Positions 8,609 through 18,300 of a stretch of DNA of 64,000 bases are shown piece after piece; the stretch's first letter is position 1; every line of letters starts with the position of its first letter. The stretch comes from Jejuia sp040720935 (GTDB taxonomy: Bacteria; Bacteroidota; Bacteroidia; Flavobacteriales; Flavobacteriaceae). The position numbers and the translations under genes are program-made. The notes below the pieces were generated by a model. It was not told where the DNA came from, ran no database searches, and worked only from the letters and a program-made list of their open reading frames with translations. The stretch is from contig NZ_JBFDAE010000006.1 of the NCBI RefSeq assembly GCF_040720935.1, positions 124,001 through 188,000 of the forward strand. The letters run 5' to 3'.

Positions 8609-9103
8609 ATGAAAAAAGTTATCATTTACATATTAATGGGGATTTCAATTTCAGGTTTTTCACAGAAAAAACTTGAAAAAATGTTAAAACGCCAAAACAC
8701 AGAAAGCATTCCATACATTTCGATAGATTCACTTAAACATCAAAAAGAAGCTGTTATTTTATTAGATTCCCGAGAGGAAAAAGAATTTAAAACAAGTCAT
8801 TTAAAAGATGCTATTTGCGTAGGCTATGATTTTTTCAACTTAGATTCAATTCAACAAAAATTACCGCGTAAAGATTCTAAAATTGTGGTGTATTGTTCTT
8901 TAGGTATTCGCTCTGAAGATATTGCAGAAAAACTCAAAAAAGCAGGCTATACCAATGTATTCAATTTATATGGTGGTATTTTTGAATGGAAAAATAATGA
9001 TTTTGAAGTGGTAAATTCAGAAGAAAAAACAACAGATTCTATTCATACTTTCTCAAGAGAGTGGAGCAAATGGTTAAAGAAAGGCATAAAAGTATATGAC
9101 TAA
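8609..9103 (+). CDS. Rhodanese-like domain protein, exported
   Basis: This 164-residue protein begins with a likely signal peptide (MKKVIIYILMGISISGFSQ) and carries one rhodanese domain. It shows LLDSREEKEFKTSHLKDA and the active-site loop VVYCSLGIRSEDIA near residue 95, with the catalytic Cys present. Rhodaneses carry persulfide or related sulfur groups; here a role in handling thiol or thio-arsenic intermediates is only inferred from position. It overlaps the next gene by 8 nt, so it is part of the arsenosugar operon. Confidence 0.85.
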   Translation: MKKVIIYILMGISISGFSQKKLEKMLKRQNTESIPYISIDSLKHQKEAVILLDSREEKEFKTSHLKDAICVGYDFFNLDSIQQKLPRKDSKIVVYCSLGIRSEDIAEKLKKAGYTNVFNLYGGIFEWKNNDFEVVNSEEKTTDSIHTFSREWSKWLKKGIKVYD

Positions 9104-9725
9104 AGAACTCGTCATCGTTTTTGTAAAGAATATAAAACTTGGAAAAGTAAAAACCCGACTTGCCAAAACTATTGGTAATCAAGGCGCTTTTGAAGTATAT
9201 AGCGAATTGGTCAAGATTACCGAAAAAGCCACAACTGAAATAGAAGCAGATAAACGCATCTATTTTTCGGATGCTATCTTGGACACAAAGTGGAATGGTT
9301 TTGAAAAATTTATTCAAGAAGGCGAGGATTTGGGCATCCGAATGAAAAATGCTTTTATAAAAGGTTTTGCTGATGGTTATGAACGTATTGTTTTAATAGG
9401 CTCTGATTTACCAGATATCAATGCAACCCATATTAATAACGGACTTAAAGCATTACATCATTCTGAAACCGTTTTTGGACCAGCTGTTGATGGTGGTTAT
9501 TACCTCATCGGACTTTCAAAAGTTTATGATTGTATTTTCGATAATAAACCATGGAGTCAATCTAGTTTACTGGAAGAAACACTTCAGCAATTGGAAAAAA
9601 ATAATATCTCATTTAAAACACTCGAAACTTTAAATGACATTGATACGTTTGAAGATTTAGAAGCTTCGGAATTTTATAAATCAAACATTAAATTACAAGA
9701 AAAAATAAAACAATTGAATGATTAA
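9096..9725 (+). CDS. TIGR04282 family arsenosugar biosynthesis glycosyltransferase (DUF2064)
   Basis: This 209-residue GT-A/nucleotidyltransferase-fold protein has FVKNIKLGKVKTRLAKTIG at residues 8-26 (phosphate-binding N-terminal loop), then RIVLIGSDLPDI near residue 95 and GPAVDGGYYLIGL near residue 125. These are typical of the DUF2064/TIGR04282 family linked to arsenosugar loci. The donor and acceptor are not established; attachment of the aglycone to the arsenoribose is a reasonable guess. It is translationally coupled on both sides by 8-nt overlaps. Confidence 0.88.
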   Translation: MTKELVIVFVKNIKLGKVKTRLAKTIGNQGAFEVYSELVKITEKATTEIEADKRIYFSDAILDTKWNGFEKFIQEGEDLGIRMKNAFIKGFADGYERIVLIGSDLPDINATHINNGLKALHHSETVFGPAVDGGYYLIGLSKVYDCIFDNKPWSQSSLLEETLQQLEKNNISFKTLETLNDIDTFEDLEASEFYKSNIKLQEKIKQLND

Positions 9726-10530
9726 ATTTATTGAAGAAACTGTTGATTACCTTAAAAATAAAGGTTTTGAAAACCCAGAAATTGGTATCATTTTAGGAAC
9801 AGGTTTAGGACAACTTATCAACGAGGTTGAAATCATAAAAGAAGTAAGTTATAACCACATTCCAAACTTCCCCACAGCTACGGTTGAGTTTCATAAAGGC
9901 AAACTTATTTATGGCATTTTAGCAGGCAAAAAAGTAATAGTAATGCAAGGACGTTTTCATTTATATGAAGGTTATACACTTCAAGACGTTACCTATCCAG
10001 TTCGGATTATGGAAAAATTGGGAATTTCAACATTACTGGTTTCCAATGCTTCAGGAGCAATAAATCTGAATTTTAAAAAAGGAGAATTAATGCTGATTGA
10101 AGACCATATAAATCTTCAAGGAGGTTCGCCATTGGCTTTTAAAGGTGTTGCACAATTGGGAGAACGCTTTACAGACATGAGTGCGCCTTACGATGCAGAA
10201 ATTAATTCGAAATTCAAAAGTATTGCAAGAGCAAATAACATGACGCTACACGAAGGTGTTTATGTAAGTGTTGTTGGGCCGCAATTAGAAACACGCGCAG
10301 AATACAGAATGTTAAAACTAATGGGCGCCGATGCAGTAGGCATGAGTACCGTTCCAGAAATTATTGTGGCAAATCATTTGAATTTAAAAGTAGCCGCGGT
10401 GTCAGTTTTAACAGATGAATGCGACCCAGATAACTTATCGCCTGTTGATATAAGCGAAATTATCGCCATGGCTGGAAAAGCAGAACCGAATATGGTAACG
10501 CTTTTTAGGGAATTGATTGGAACGATTTAA
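9718..10530 (+). CDS. Purine-nucleoside phosphorylase
   Basis: The 270-residue protein matches trimeric purine-nucleoside phosphorylases: GIILGTGLGQL at residues 22-32, FHKGKLIYG, MQGRFHLYEGY near residue 80, LVSNASGAIN near residue 104, GPQLETRAEYRMLKLMGADAVG split over residues 180-205 and MSTVPEIIVANH. These enzymes split purine nucleosides to base and ribose-1-phosphate. Coupled by overlap to the TIGR04282 gene and downstream of arsS, it may remove adenine from the dimethylarsinoyl-adenosine intermediate. This is an inference that gives the gene a clear place in the pathway. Confidence 0.92.
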   Translation: MIKFIEETVDYLKNKGFENPEIGIILGTGLGQLINEVEIIKEVSYNHIPNFPTATVEFHKGKLIYGILAGKKVIVMQGRFHLYEGYTLQDVTYPVRIMEKLGISTLLVSNASGAINLNFKKGELMLIEDHINLQGGSPLAFKGVAQLGERFTDMSAPYDAEINSKFKSIARANNMTLHEGVYVSVVGPQLETRAEYRMLKLMGADAVGMSTVPEIIVANHLNLKVAAVSVLTDECDPDNLSPVDISEIIAMAGKAEPNMVTLFRELIGTI

Positions 10531-10591
10531 AATGAGTAGACAGTTTTTAATCGGTGGGAAATAGAAAGAGTTTAGAAGAAAACTAATTGGG

Positions 10592-10664
10592 AAATAAAAA
10601 TAAATCTAATAGAAAGTCAACACCCAAGTCAATTCGCAGAATTGATTGCCAAGGCGCTGAATAG
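10592..10664 (+). repeat. 73-nt element, copy B (upstream of arsM)
   Basis: This is the second copy of the element at 7329-7401, with seven substitutions and no gaps. It lies in the 348-nt gap between the phosphorylase and arsM. The rest of that gap holds palindromic repeats at 10772-10872 and no gene. Confidence 0.85.
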
Positions 10665-10771
10665 GTGAATAAAAGCTCCGAAAACAGGAGAACGCAGTTC
10701 GACGCGGAGTTTTCAAATCGGTTATTATTCCGGTTTTTTGGAATAATAAATTCCTCAACTTGGTCTTGACT

Positions 10772-10872
10772 ACCTGCCTGCGGCAAGCAGGTTTGGTTCG
10801 TCCCGATAGCTATCGGGATGAACATGAAAGAATATTATTAATTTTAAAAAAGATTCCTGCCTTCGCAGGAAT
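10772..10872. repeat. Cluster of three palindromes before arsM
   Basis: Three palindromes follow each other: ACCTGCCTGCGGCAAGCAGG at 10772-10791, the perfect 18-nt TCCCGATAGCTATCGGGA at 10801-10818, and ATTCCTGCCTTCGCAGGAAT at 10853-10872 (8-bp stem, 4-nt loop). The last ends only 6 nt before the arsM start codon, where a ribosome would bind. A relative of the third is at 22877-22892, and TCCCGACACTTCGGGA occurs at 46905-46920, so these are dispersed genomic repeats. Confidence 0.85.
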
Positions 10873-10878
10873 AAAAAA

Positions 10879-11850
10879 ATGAGCACATACCTAGAAACAA
10901 CCCACGACGTATATAAAGAAGCAGCCTTAACCCCGGACGTTGGTTTATGCTGCACCACAAACCCTATTTGGGAATTACCGGGATTAAAAATACCAAAAAT
11001 CATGCAAGAGATGAATTACGGATGTGGTTCAACGGTGCATGCCAGGGATTTAACCAATAACCCAAAAATGCTATATGTGGGCGTTGGTGGCGGTATGGAA
11101 TTATTACAATTTTCGTATTTCAATCGGCAAAAAGGAGGCGTTATTGGTGTTGATGTTGTAGATGAAATGCTTGAAGCCTCACGTAAAAACTTTTTGGAAG
11201 CTGAAGCTCAAAACGATTGGTTCAAAAGCGAGTTTGTAGATCTCAAAAAAGGAGATGCCTTGCACTTACCAGTTGCAGATAATAGCATTGATGTGGCTGC
11301 TCAAAATTGTCTATTCAATATTTTTAAAGCTGAAGATTTGAAAAAGGCCATAGACGAAATGTACCGTGTTTTAAAACCTCATGGTAAATTGGTAATGAGC
11401 GACCCAACTTGTGAGCAACCTATGAATGACACATTACGTAACGACGAACGTTTACGTGCCTTGTGTTTAAGCGGGAGTTTACCAATTTCAGAATACGTAA
11501 AAGCTTTAACTGATGCTGGTTTTGGAACTATTGAAATTAGAGCCAGAAAACCTTATAGAATTTTAGACCCAAAACATTATCCAACAGATGAATTAATCTA
11601 TATTGAATCTATTGAGGTTGCCGCCATAAAAGACCCAATGCCAGAAGATGGCCCGTGTGTTTTTACTGGAAAGGCAGCTATCTATTATGGTTCTGAAACT
11701 TATTTTGATGATAAAAAAGGGCATGTTTTGGTTAAAAATCAACCCTTAGCCATTTGTGATAAAACTGCTGGAGCTATAGCAACACTTGGTAGAGACGATA
11801 TTTTTATTAGCGAATCTACTTTTCATTATGATGGTGGCGGCTGTTGTTAA
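10879..11850 (+). CDS. arsM: Arsenite methyltransferase ArsM (arsenosugar type)
   Basis: ArsM methylates As(III) using S-adenosylmethionine and supplies dimethylarsenite for arsenosugar formation. The 323-residue protein has a class I methyltransferase core with LYVGVGGGMELLQF near residue 65 (SAM loop) and AAQNCLFNIFKAEDLKKA near residue 140. Thiols expected for arsenic binding are plentiful: GLCCTTNP near residue 22, NYGCGST, DPTCEQP, ALCLSG and a C-terminal GGGCC. A hairpin lies directly before the start, and a CCTGACAGG palindrome follows the stop by 6 nt, so this gene may be transcribed and translated apart from the phosphorylase gene. Confidence 0.92.
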   Translation: MSTYLETTHDVYKEAALTPDVGLCCTTNPIWELPGLKIPKIMQEMNYGCGSTVHARDLTNNPKMLYVGVGGGMELLQFSYFNRQKGGVIGVDVVDEMLEASRKNFLEAEAQNDWFKSEFVDLKKGDALHLPVADNSIDVAAQNCLFNIFKAEDLKKAIDEMYRVLKPHGKLVMSDPTCEQPMNDTLRNDERLRALCLSGSLPISEYVKALTDAGFGTIEIRARKPYRILDPKHYPTDELIYIESIEVAAIKDPMPEDGPCVFTGKAAIYYGSETYFDDKKGHVLVKNQPLAICDKTAGAIATLGRDDIFISESTFHYDGGGCC

Positions 11851-11856
11851 GTCTAT

Positions 11857-11889
11857 AGACCTGACAGGTTTTAAAAACCAGTCAGGTCT
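11857..11889. repeat. CCTGACAGG palindrome, copy 1
   Basis: AGACCTGACAGGTTTT is followed by AAAAACCAGTCAGGTCT, giving a near-perfect inverted repeat directly after the arsM stop. Related copies are at 13699-13722 (half), 46894-46938, 62689-62720 (variant) and 63522-63554. It could act as a terminator hairpin, but it lacks a clear T tract on the + strand. Confidence 0.85.
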
Positions 11890-11901
11890 AAAATCCCAAT
11901 C

Positions 11902-12786
11902 ATGGAAAAATACCTAGACATCATAAAAAACTCCTATTCTGGATATTGGAATTACCTCAAACACGAGTTAATAGACCTAAACCATTGGGATAACTATTTT
12001 TATGGTTTAATCATTATTTCACTTGCAGTTTGGTTGCTGGAAATTCTATTTCCGTGGCGAAAAAATCAATCCATTTTTAGAAAAGATTTTTGGCTGGACA
12101 CGTTTTACATGTTCTTTAATTTCTTTCTATTGAATCTTATTGTTTTAATTGCGCTTTCAAATACTGCCGCAGAATTTCTAAATGACATTTTAAAAACCGT
12201 TGGATTATCGCTTAGCGATCTTCAATTGTACGATTCGAATGATTTACCAAAATGGTTAGGCCTATTTATTTTCTTTTTAGTGAACGACTTTATACAATGG
12301 AATACGCATCGCTTATTGCATCGTGTGCCTCTTTTATGGAACTTTCATAAAGTGCACCATTCTGTTAAAGAAATGGGGTTTGCAGCACACTTACGTTACC
12401 ATTGGATGGAGCCTGTGGTTTATAATTCATTACGCTACATCCCTTTGGCATTACTCGCTAATTATAAAGCACAAGATGTCGCTATTGTTTATTTTTTCAG
12501 CATTGCAATTGGCCATTTAAACCATGCTAATCTAGGTTGGAACTACGGCATTTTAAAATATGTTCTCAACAATCCGGAGATGCATATTTGGCATCATGCC
12601 AAAGAATTACCAAAACATGTTAGGTTTGGTGTTAATTACGGACTAACACTCAGTATTTGGGATTATATTTTTAAAACAAATTATATTCCGCACAGCGGAA
12701 AGGATATAGAGTTAGGATTTGAAAACGACGAACAGTTCCCAAAAAGTTTTATACTTCAAGAATTATATCCGCTACATAAAAAATAG
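11902..12786 (+). CDS. Sterol desaturase/fatty acid hydroxylase family membrane protein
   Basis: This 294-residue integral membrane protein has several hydrophobic segments (for example around residues 32-50, 68-90 and 115-130). It carries the di-iron histidine clusters of the fatty acid hydroxylase superfamily: HRLLHRVPLLWNFHKVHH near residue 135, HLRYHWMEP, HLNHANLGW near residue 205 and HIWHHAKELPKH near residue 230. Such enzymes hydroxylate or desaturate lipids. Its place between arsM and an arsenosugar glycosyltransferase could point to arsenolipid formation, but that is speculation. Confidence 0.82.
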   Translation: MEKYLDIIKNSYSGYWNYLKHELIDLNHWDNYFYGLIIISLAVWLLEILFPWRKNQSIFRKDFWLDTFYMFFNFFLLNLIVLIALSNTAAEFLNDILKTVGLSLSDLQLYDSNDLPKWLGLFIFFLVNDFIQWNTHRLLHRVPLLWNFHKVHHSVKEMGFAAHLRYHWMEPVVYNSLRYIPLALLANYKAQDVAIVYFFSIAIGHLNHANLGWNYGILKYVLNNPEMHIWHHAKELPKHVRFGVNYGLTLSIWDYIFKTNYIPHSGKDIELGFENDEQFPKSFILQELYPLHKK

Positions 12787-12800
12787 CACAAACGCGTCAA

Positions 12801-13691
12801 ATGAAACACCTACAACTTCTTTTTATGTCACTTTTAATATGTGCTTGTTCTGGATCAAAACCTGCCATTGAAAGCACTCAAAAAAACACTTCTGAAACTA
12901 CAACCACTTCTGAAACTACAACCATAGTAACAGATAGCATTATCAAAAATGTTGAAATTAATGATACACTCCCAAATACACCTAAAAAAACAGACACTAC
13001 CAATGTTATCATTTGCGGCCCTACCAAACCAATTGAAGATGCCATGCAAAAACCGCATCATGACGGTTTTGATAAATTACTGAAAGCATATGTTTCAGAT
13101 GAAGGCTTAGTTAATTATGCAGACTTAAAAAAAAGACACATAAATCTACAAGAATATATGACATACTTGAGCACTAATACACCTCATAAAAGTTGGACTA
13201 AAAATGAAAAATTAGCCTATTGGATAAACGCCTACAATGCCTTCACCATAGATTTAATCCTGCGCCACTACCCCATAAAAAGCATCAAAGACATTAAAGA
13301 CCCTTGGAAACAACGCCATTGGAAACTAGGCGAAAAATGGTATAATTTAGAAGATATTGAGCATGAAATTCTGCGTAAAATGAATGAACCACGCATTCAT
13401 TTCGCTATTGTTTGCGCTTCTTATTCCTGTCCGAAATTGCAAAACGAGGCTTTTCAAGCATTAAATTTAGAAGCACAATTAACCAAAGCCACCAAAGATT
13501 TTTTAAATGATCCAGAAAGAAATTCCATATCTCAAAATAATTTAGAACTTTCTAAAATATTCCAATGGTTTGCCAAGGATTTTAAACAAGATGGATCGCT
13601 TATCGATTTTCTGAACAAATATTCTGAAATCAATATATCAAAAAACGCAAAAAAACGTTTTAAAGATTACAATTGGGATTTGAATGAATAA
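12801..13691 (+). CDS. DUF547 lipoprotein
   Basis: The 296-residue product has a lipoprotein signal (MKHLQLLFMSLLICAC with Cys 16), then a Thr/Ser-rich linker with a repeated SETTT motif, then a DUF547 domain from about residue 85: VNYADLKKRH, KLAYWINAYNAFTIDLILRHYP, LEDIEHEILRKM and HFAIVCASYSCPKL. DUF547 resembles transglutaminase-like folds, but its function is unknown. A second DUF547 gene is at 22896-23612. The gene follows the membrane hydroxylase by 14 nt and is probably in the same operon. Confidence 0.85.
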   Translation: MKHLQLLFMSLLICACSGSKPAIESTQKNTSETTTTSETTTIVTDSIIKNVEINDTLPNTPKKTDTTNVIICGPTKPIEDAMQKPHHDGFDKLLKAYVSDEGLVNYADLKKRHINLQEYMTYLSTNTPHKSWTKNEKLAYWINAYNAFTIDLILRHYPIKSIKDIKDPWKQRHWKLGEKWYNLEDIEHEILRKMNEPRIHFAIVCASYSCPKLQNEAFQALNLEAQLTKATKDFLNDPERNSISQNNLELSKIFQWFAKDFKQDGSLIDFLNKYSEINISKNAKKRFKDYNWDLNE

Positions 13692-13698
13692 AACAACC

Positions 13699-13722
13699 AG
13701 ACCTGACAGGTTTTAAAAACCT
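13699..13722. repeat. CCTGACAGG palindrome, half copy
   Basis: AGACCTGACAGGTTTT followed by AAAAACCT matches the left side of the 11857-11889 element, but the right arm is missing (CTCTTATG follows). It shows that the element also exists in truncated form. Confidence 0.75.
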
Positions 13723-13747
13723 CTTATGTTTGTATTCAATACTAAAG

Positions 13748-14449
13748 ATGAAACAACAAATATCCATAATAATACCCACGTTGAATGAGGCAGAAACTAT
13801 TACGCATCTGCTCAATTATCTTATAGAAAATTCTTCAAAAGAAAACATCAAAGACATTATTGTTGTTGATGGCGGTAGTAATGATGGCACGCAACAATTA
13901 GCATCGCAGATAAAAAACATCACACTTTTAAATTCTGAAAAAGGACGTGCCAAACAACTAAATTACGGCGCAAAATATGCAGAAGGAAATATTCTTTATT
14001 TTTTGCATGCCGATTCTTTTCCTCCTAAAAATTTTGATACATTAATTATTTCAGAAGTTCTAAACGGAAACGAAGCTGGATGTTTCAGAATGAAATTTGA
14101 CAGCAACCATTGGTGGTTAAAATTGGCAGGTTGGTTAACTATATTACCTTGGAAATCTTGTAGAGGTGGTGACCAAAGTCAGTTTATTACAACATCACTT
14201 TTTAAAGAAATAGAAGGTTACAACGAACAGTTTTCAATTTATGAAGACAATGATTTAATTGAAAAATTGTATGCCAGAAAACAATTTGTTGTGATTCAAA
14301 AATGGTTAACGACCTCCGCTAGATGTTATGAGAAATACGGTATTTGGAGAACGCAATATTATTTTTGGCGCATTCATTTAAAAAGCAGACTGGGCGCATC
14401 TCCAAGAGAGCTTACATCTTATTACAAAAACAATCTCATCAAAACCTAA
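13748..14449 (+). CDS. TIGR04283 family arsenosugar biosynthesis glycosyltransferase
   Basis: This family 2 glycosyltransferase (233 residues) has the GT-A core: ISIIIPTLNEAETI at the N-terminus, IIVVDGGSNDGTQ near residue 38, NSEKGRAKQLNYGA near residue 60 and ILYFLHADSFPP near residue 80. The later CRGGDQSQFI and YEDNDLIEKLY hold the acceptor-side ED motif. An upstream ATG at 13730 would add only MYSILK; ATG 13748 directly precedes the conserved start. TIGR04283 members are found almost only in arsenosugar loci. The stop overlaps the convergent phosphoesterase stop (TAA/TAG share two bases). Confidence 0.88.
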   Translation: MKQQISIIIPTLNEAETITHLLNYLIENSSKENIKDIIVVDGGSNDGTQQLASQIKNITLLNSEKGRAKQLNYGAKYAEGNILYFLHADSFPPKNFDTLIISEVLNGNEAGCFRMKFDSNHWWLKLAGWLTILPWKSCRGGDQSQFITTSLFKEIEGYNEQFSIYEDNDLIEKLYARKQFVVIQKWLTTSARCYEKYGIWRTQYYFWRIHLKSRLGASPRELTSYYKNNLIKT

Positions 14450-15177
14450 GCCTTATTCCGCCCTGTTTCATCAGGATATAAATCTTTTACAACATCCGTT
14501 TGAAACACCTCTTTAGTATCAATATTAATTCCTGAAAGTCTGCCATAAAAAGCAGCACCAGTATCAATATTCCAAACATTAATAGCCTGCATTGGAACAT
14601 CAACTCCAAAATTAATCGTTGGTGTATGGCCTATATAAATCTCTTTGTAGTGTTTTAATCTATTAGGGTAAATTGCCGAATCTTTTTGAATACCTTTATC
14701 CATAGTCAGAGCCATTTCCCAGAGTGTTCTATCAAAGTACAATGTTGTTTCAAACACCTCTCTTTCAACACCGTGCATCGATGTAAAACCTGCATGTAGA
14801 AACAAGCGATTTTCAGCATCAATATAGTACATTTTCAAACGTTCGAAAAACTCTAAATGCTTTGTTTTTTCTTCAGATGAAACCCCTTCATAGCTCTCTA
14901 TAGTTGCTTTACCACCATGCATATACCAAGTTGGATTGACTTCATCATCCCGCAACCAATCTTCACACCAAACATCATGGTTTCCCTTTATAAATATGCA
15001 ATTTATTTGTTCTGAAAGTTCTATTAAAAATTGAATGACCTGAGCAGATTCACTCCAACCATCAACATAATCGCCCATAAAAATCAAAGTGTCTCCATCT
15101 TTGACTTCCATTTTATTCAACAACTGAACTAAGGCTTTTAAACCGCCATGAATATCTCCTATTGCAAAAGTGCGCAT
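14446..15177 (-). CDS. Metallophosphoesterase (Ser/Thr phosphatase-like)
   Basis: This calcineurin-like phosphoesterase of about 243 residues has the motif series FAIGDIHGG at residues 4-12, LIFMGDYVDGWSESAQV near residue 35, FIKGNHDVW near residue 65, LFLHAGFTS and IYIGHTPT. The upstream in-frame ATG at 15231 would add 18 residues without family character, so ATG 15177 was chosen. It probably removes phosphate from a protein or nucleotide; the substrate cannot be read from the sequence. It stands alone on this strand and ends inside the stop of the opposing glycosyltransferase. Confidence 0.87.
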   Translation of the reverse strand: MRTFAIGDIHGGLKALVQLLNKMEVKDGDTLIFMGDYVDGWSESAQVIQFLIELSEQINCIFIKGNHDVWCEDWLRDDEVNPTWYMHGGKATIESYEGVSSEEKTKHLEFFERLKMYYIDAENRLFLHAGFTSMHGVEREVFETTLYFDRTLWEMALTMDKGIQKDSAIYPNRLKHYKEIYIGHTPTINFGVDVPMQAINVWNIDTGAAFYGRLSGINIDTKEVFQTDVVKDLYPDETGRNKA

Positions 15178-15350
15178 ACCTAATTTATTTTGAGCAAAAC
15201 TAATAGATTTTGTTAAAAAAGAAACAAACAACTCAAATTTATCGACATTGATGTAATAATAGCAACAACTTATTGAACGAAAACCCTAATTATAAATAAA
15301 TGTTAGTTACTTTTAGATGAAACTTATTCAGCCACTAAAAAACCATCATT

Positions 15351-18300
15351 TTGAAAATAAAAAAAGTACTTGTAGCCAATAGAGGAGAAATTGCCATCAG
15401 AATTTTTAGAGCCTGTACCGAAATCAATGTGAAAACCGTATGTATCTATACGTTTGAGGACAGATATTCATTACACCGATACAAAGCCGACGAATCCTAC
15501 CAAATAGGCGAAGACAACGAGCCTTTAAAGCCCTATTTAAATAGTGATGCGATTATAAAAGTAGCTCTTGAAAATGGTGTAGATGCCATTCATCCTGGTT
15601 ACGGGTTTTTATCTGAAAATGCCGATTTCGCCCAAGCTTGTGAGGATAATGGCATTATTTTTATTGGGCCAAAAGTATCTGTTTTAAAATCCCTTGGCGA
15701 TAAAATTACGGCTAAAAAAGTGGCTTTGGACAATGATATTCCCATTATCCGAAGTAATGAAAAACCTTTAAAAAATATTGACGTTGCCCTTTCGGAAGCA
15801 GAAAAAATCGGCTACCCTATTATGCTTAAAGCGGCATCTGGCGGTGGTGGTCGTGGTATGCGCGTGATTAGAAAAGCCGATGAATTAAAGGGTGCTTTTA
15901 ATGAAAGTAAACGTGAAGCTTTAAACGCATTTGGAGACGATACCGTATTTCTTGAAAAATTCGTTGAAAACCCAAAACATATTGAAATACAGATTGTTGC
16001 CGATAGTTTTGGCAATACCGTGCATCTTTTTGAAAGGGATTGTTCCGTACAGAGACGCTATCAAAAAGTGATAGAATTTGCGCCTTCTTATGGACTAAAA
16101 GATGAAACTAAACAGGCTTTATACAATTATGCCATTAAAATATGTAAGGCAGTAAACTATAATAATATTGGAACGGTTGAGTTTTTGGTGGACGATGACG
16201 ATTCTATTTATTTCATAGAGGTCAACCCTAGGGTTCAAGTAGAGCATACCGTAACCGAAGTGATTACGAATATAGATTTAATAAAAACCCAATTGTTTAT
16301 TGCTGGTGGCTATAAATTATCGGATGAGCAAATAAAAATCCCCAGTCAAGACGCTATTAAAATAAATGGTTATGCGTTGCAATGTCGGATTACTACTGAA
16401 GATCCCCAAAACGATTTTAAACCAGATTATGGCACGGTTTCAGCATACCGAAGTGCTTCCGGATTTGGAATCCGTTTGGATGCAGGAAGTATTTATCAAG
16501 GTGCTAAAATTTCACCTTTTTTTGATTCTATGTTGGTTAAAGTTACCGCAAACAGCAGGACTTTGGATGGAGCGAGCAGAAAAATACGTCGGGCTTTAGC
16601 GGAATTCAGAATTAGGGGTGTAAAAACCAACATGCCATTTCTTGACAATATTTTAAAACATGATACTTTCAGACAAGGAAAAGTGACCGTGAATTTCATT
16701 AAGGCCAATCCGGATTTATTTATCTTTAAAGCCCCAAGAAATAGAGCTACAAAACTCATTACGTATTTAGGCGATGTTGTTGTAAACGGAAATCCTGATG
16801 TAAAAAAGATAGACCCAACCAAAACATTCGTAAAACCTAAAGTTCCCAAATTTGATGGGGATGCAAAATATCCTGAAGGCACTAAAGATTTGCTGACCAA
16901 ATTAGGGCCGGAAAAATTTTCGGAATGGTTAAAAAATGAAAAGAAAGTTCATTTTACAGATACCACCATGCGAGATGCCCACCAAAGTTTATTGGCAACC
17001 CGTATGCGTACGTTCGATATGCTGAAAGTTGCAGAAGGTTACTCAAAAAACCATCCTGATATCTTCAGTATGGAAGTTTGGGGAGGGGCAACCTTTGATG
17101 TGTGCTTGCGTTTTCTTCAGGAAAATCCATGGGAAAGACTCCGATTGTTGCGCAAAGCGATGCCCAATTTATTGCTGCAAATGCTAATAAGAGGTTCTAA
17201 CGGGGTGGGTTACAAAGCCTATTCTGATAATTTAATTGGCGAATTTGTGGAACAATCTTGGAAAAACGGTGTTGATGTATTCAGGATTTTTGATTCGCTT
17301 AACTGGATGAAATCCTTAGGGCCTTGTATTGAACATGTACGCACAAGAACCCAAGGCCTGGCGGAAGGCTCCATATGTTATACAAACGATATTCTAAATC
17401 CAGAAAACAAAAAATACAATCTGAAATACTATGTGGATCTTGCCAAAGAAATTGAAGGTGCAGGTGCCCATATTTTAGGTGTAAAAGATATGGCGGGCTT
17501 ATTAAAACCTTATGCGGCTTTTGAATTGATTTCGGCATTAAAATCTGAACTTAATATTCCTATTCATTTGCATACCCATGATACGTCTTCCATACAGTCT
17601 GCAACTTATTTAAAAGCTATCGAAGCTGGAGTTGATGTGGTTGATGTCGCTCTCGGCGGATTATCTGGTTTAACGTCCCAACCTAATTTTAACTCGGTTG
17701 TAGAAATGCTAAAATTTCAAGATCGGGCAAGCACTATAAATATTGATTCTTTAAATGAATATTCCAATTATTGGGAAGCGGTTAGAGACTATTATTATCC
17801 TTTTGAATCAGGTTTAAAAGCCGGTTCTGGAGAAGTGTTTCAGCATGAAATCCCTGGTGGGCAATATTCAAATTTAAAACCCCAAGCTAGAGCTTTAGGT
17901 CTGGAAGAGCGTTTTCATGAAATCACCAGGATGTATGGCGATGTCAATACCCTTTTTGGAGATATTGTAAAAGTAACACCAAGTAGTAAAGTGGTTGGCG
18001 ATATGGCGCAGTATCTGGTCAGTAACAACTTAACCATACAAGATGTTTTGGAAAGGGGCGATACTATTTCTTTCCCACAATCGGTAGTCGATTTTTTTAA
18101 AGGCGATTTAGGACAGCCCGTTGGTGGTTTCCCAAAAGCACTTCAAAAGCTTATTTTAAAAGACCAAGAACCTTATACTGATAGACCAAACGCACACATG
18201 CCACCGCTGGATATTGACACCGAATATGAGGCTTTCAAAAAAATATTTGAACACGATTTAAGTCGAAAAATAGATTACACCGATTTTTTATCCTATCAAC

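Noticed and set aside
16496..16900. Minus-strand frame of 134 codons inside pyc
   Set aside because: It lies fully within the strongly conserved pyruvate carboxylase gene and lacks any family character.
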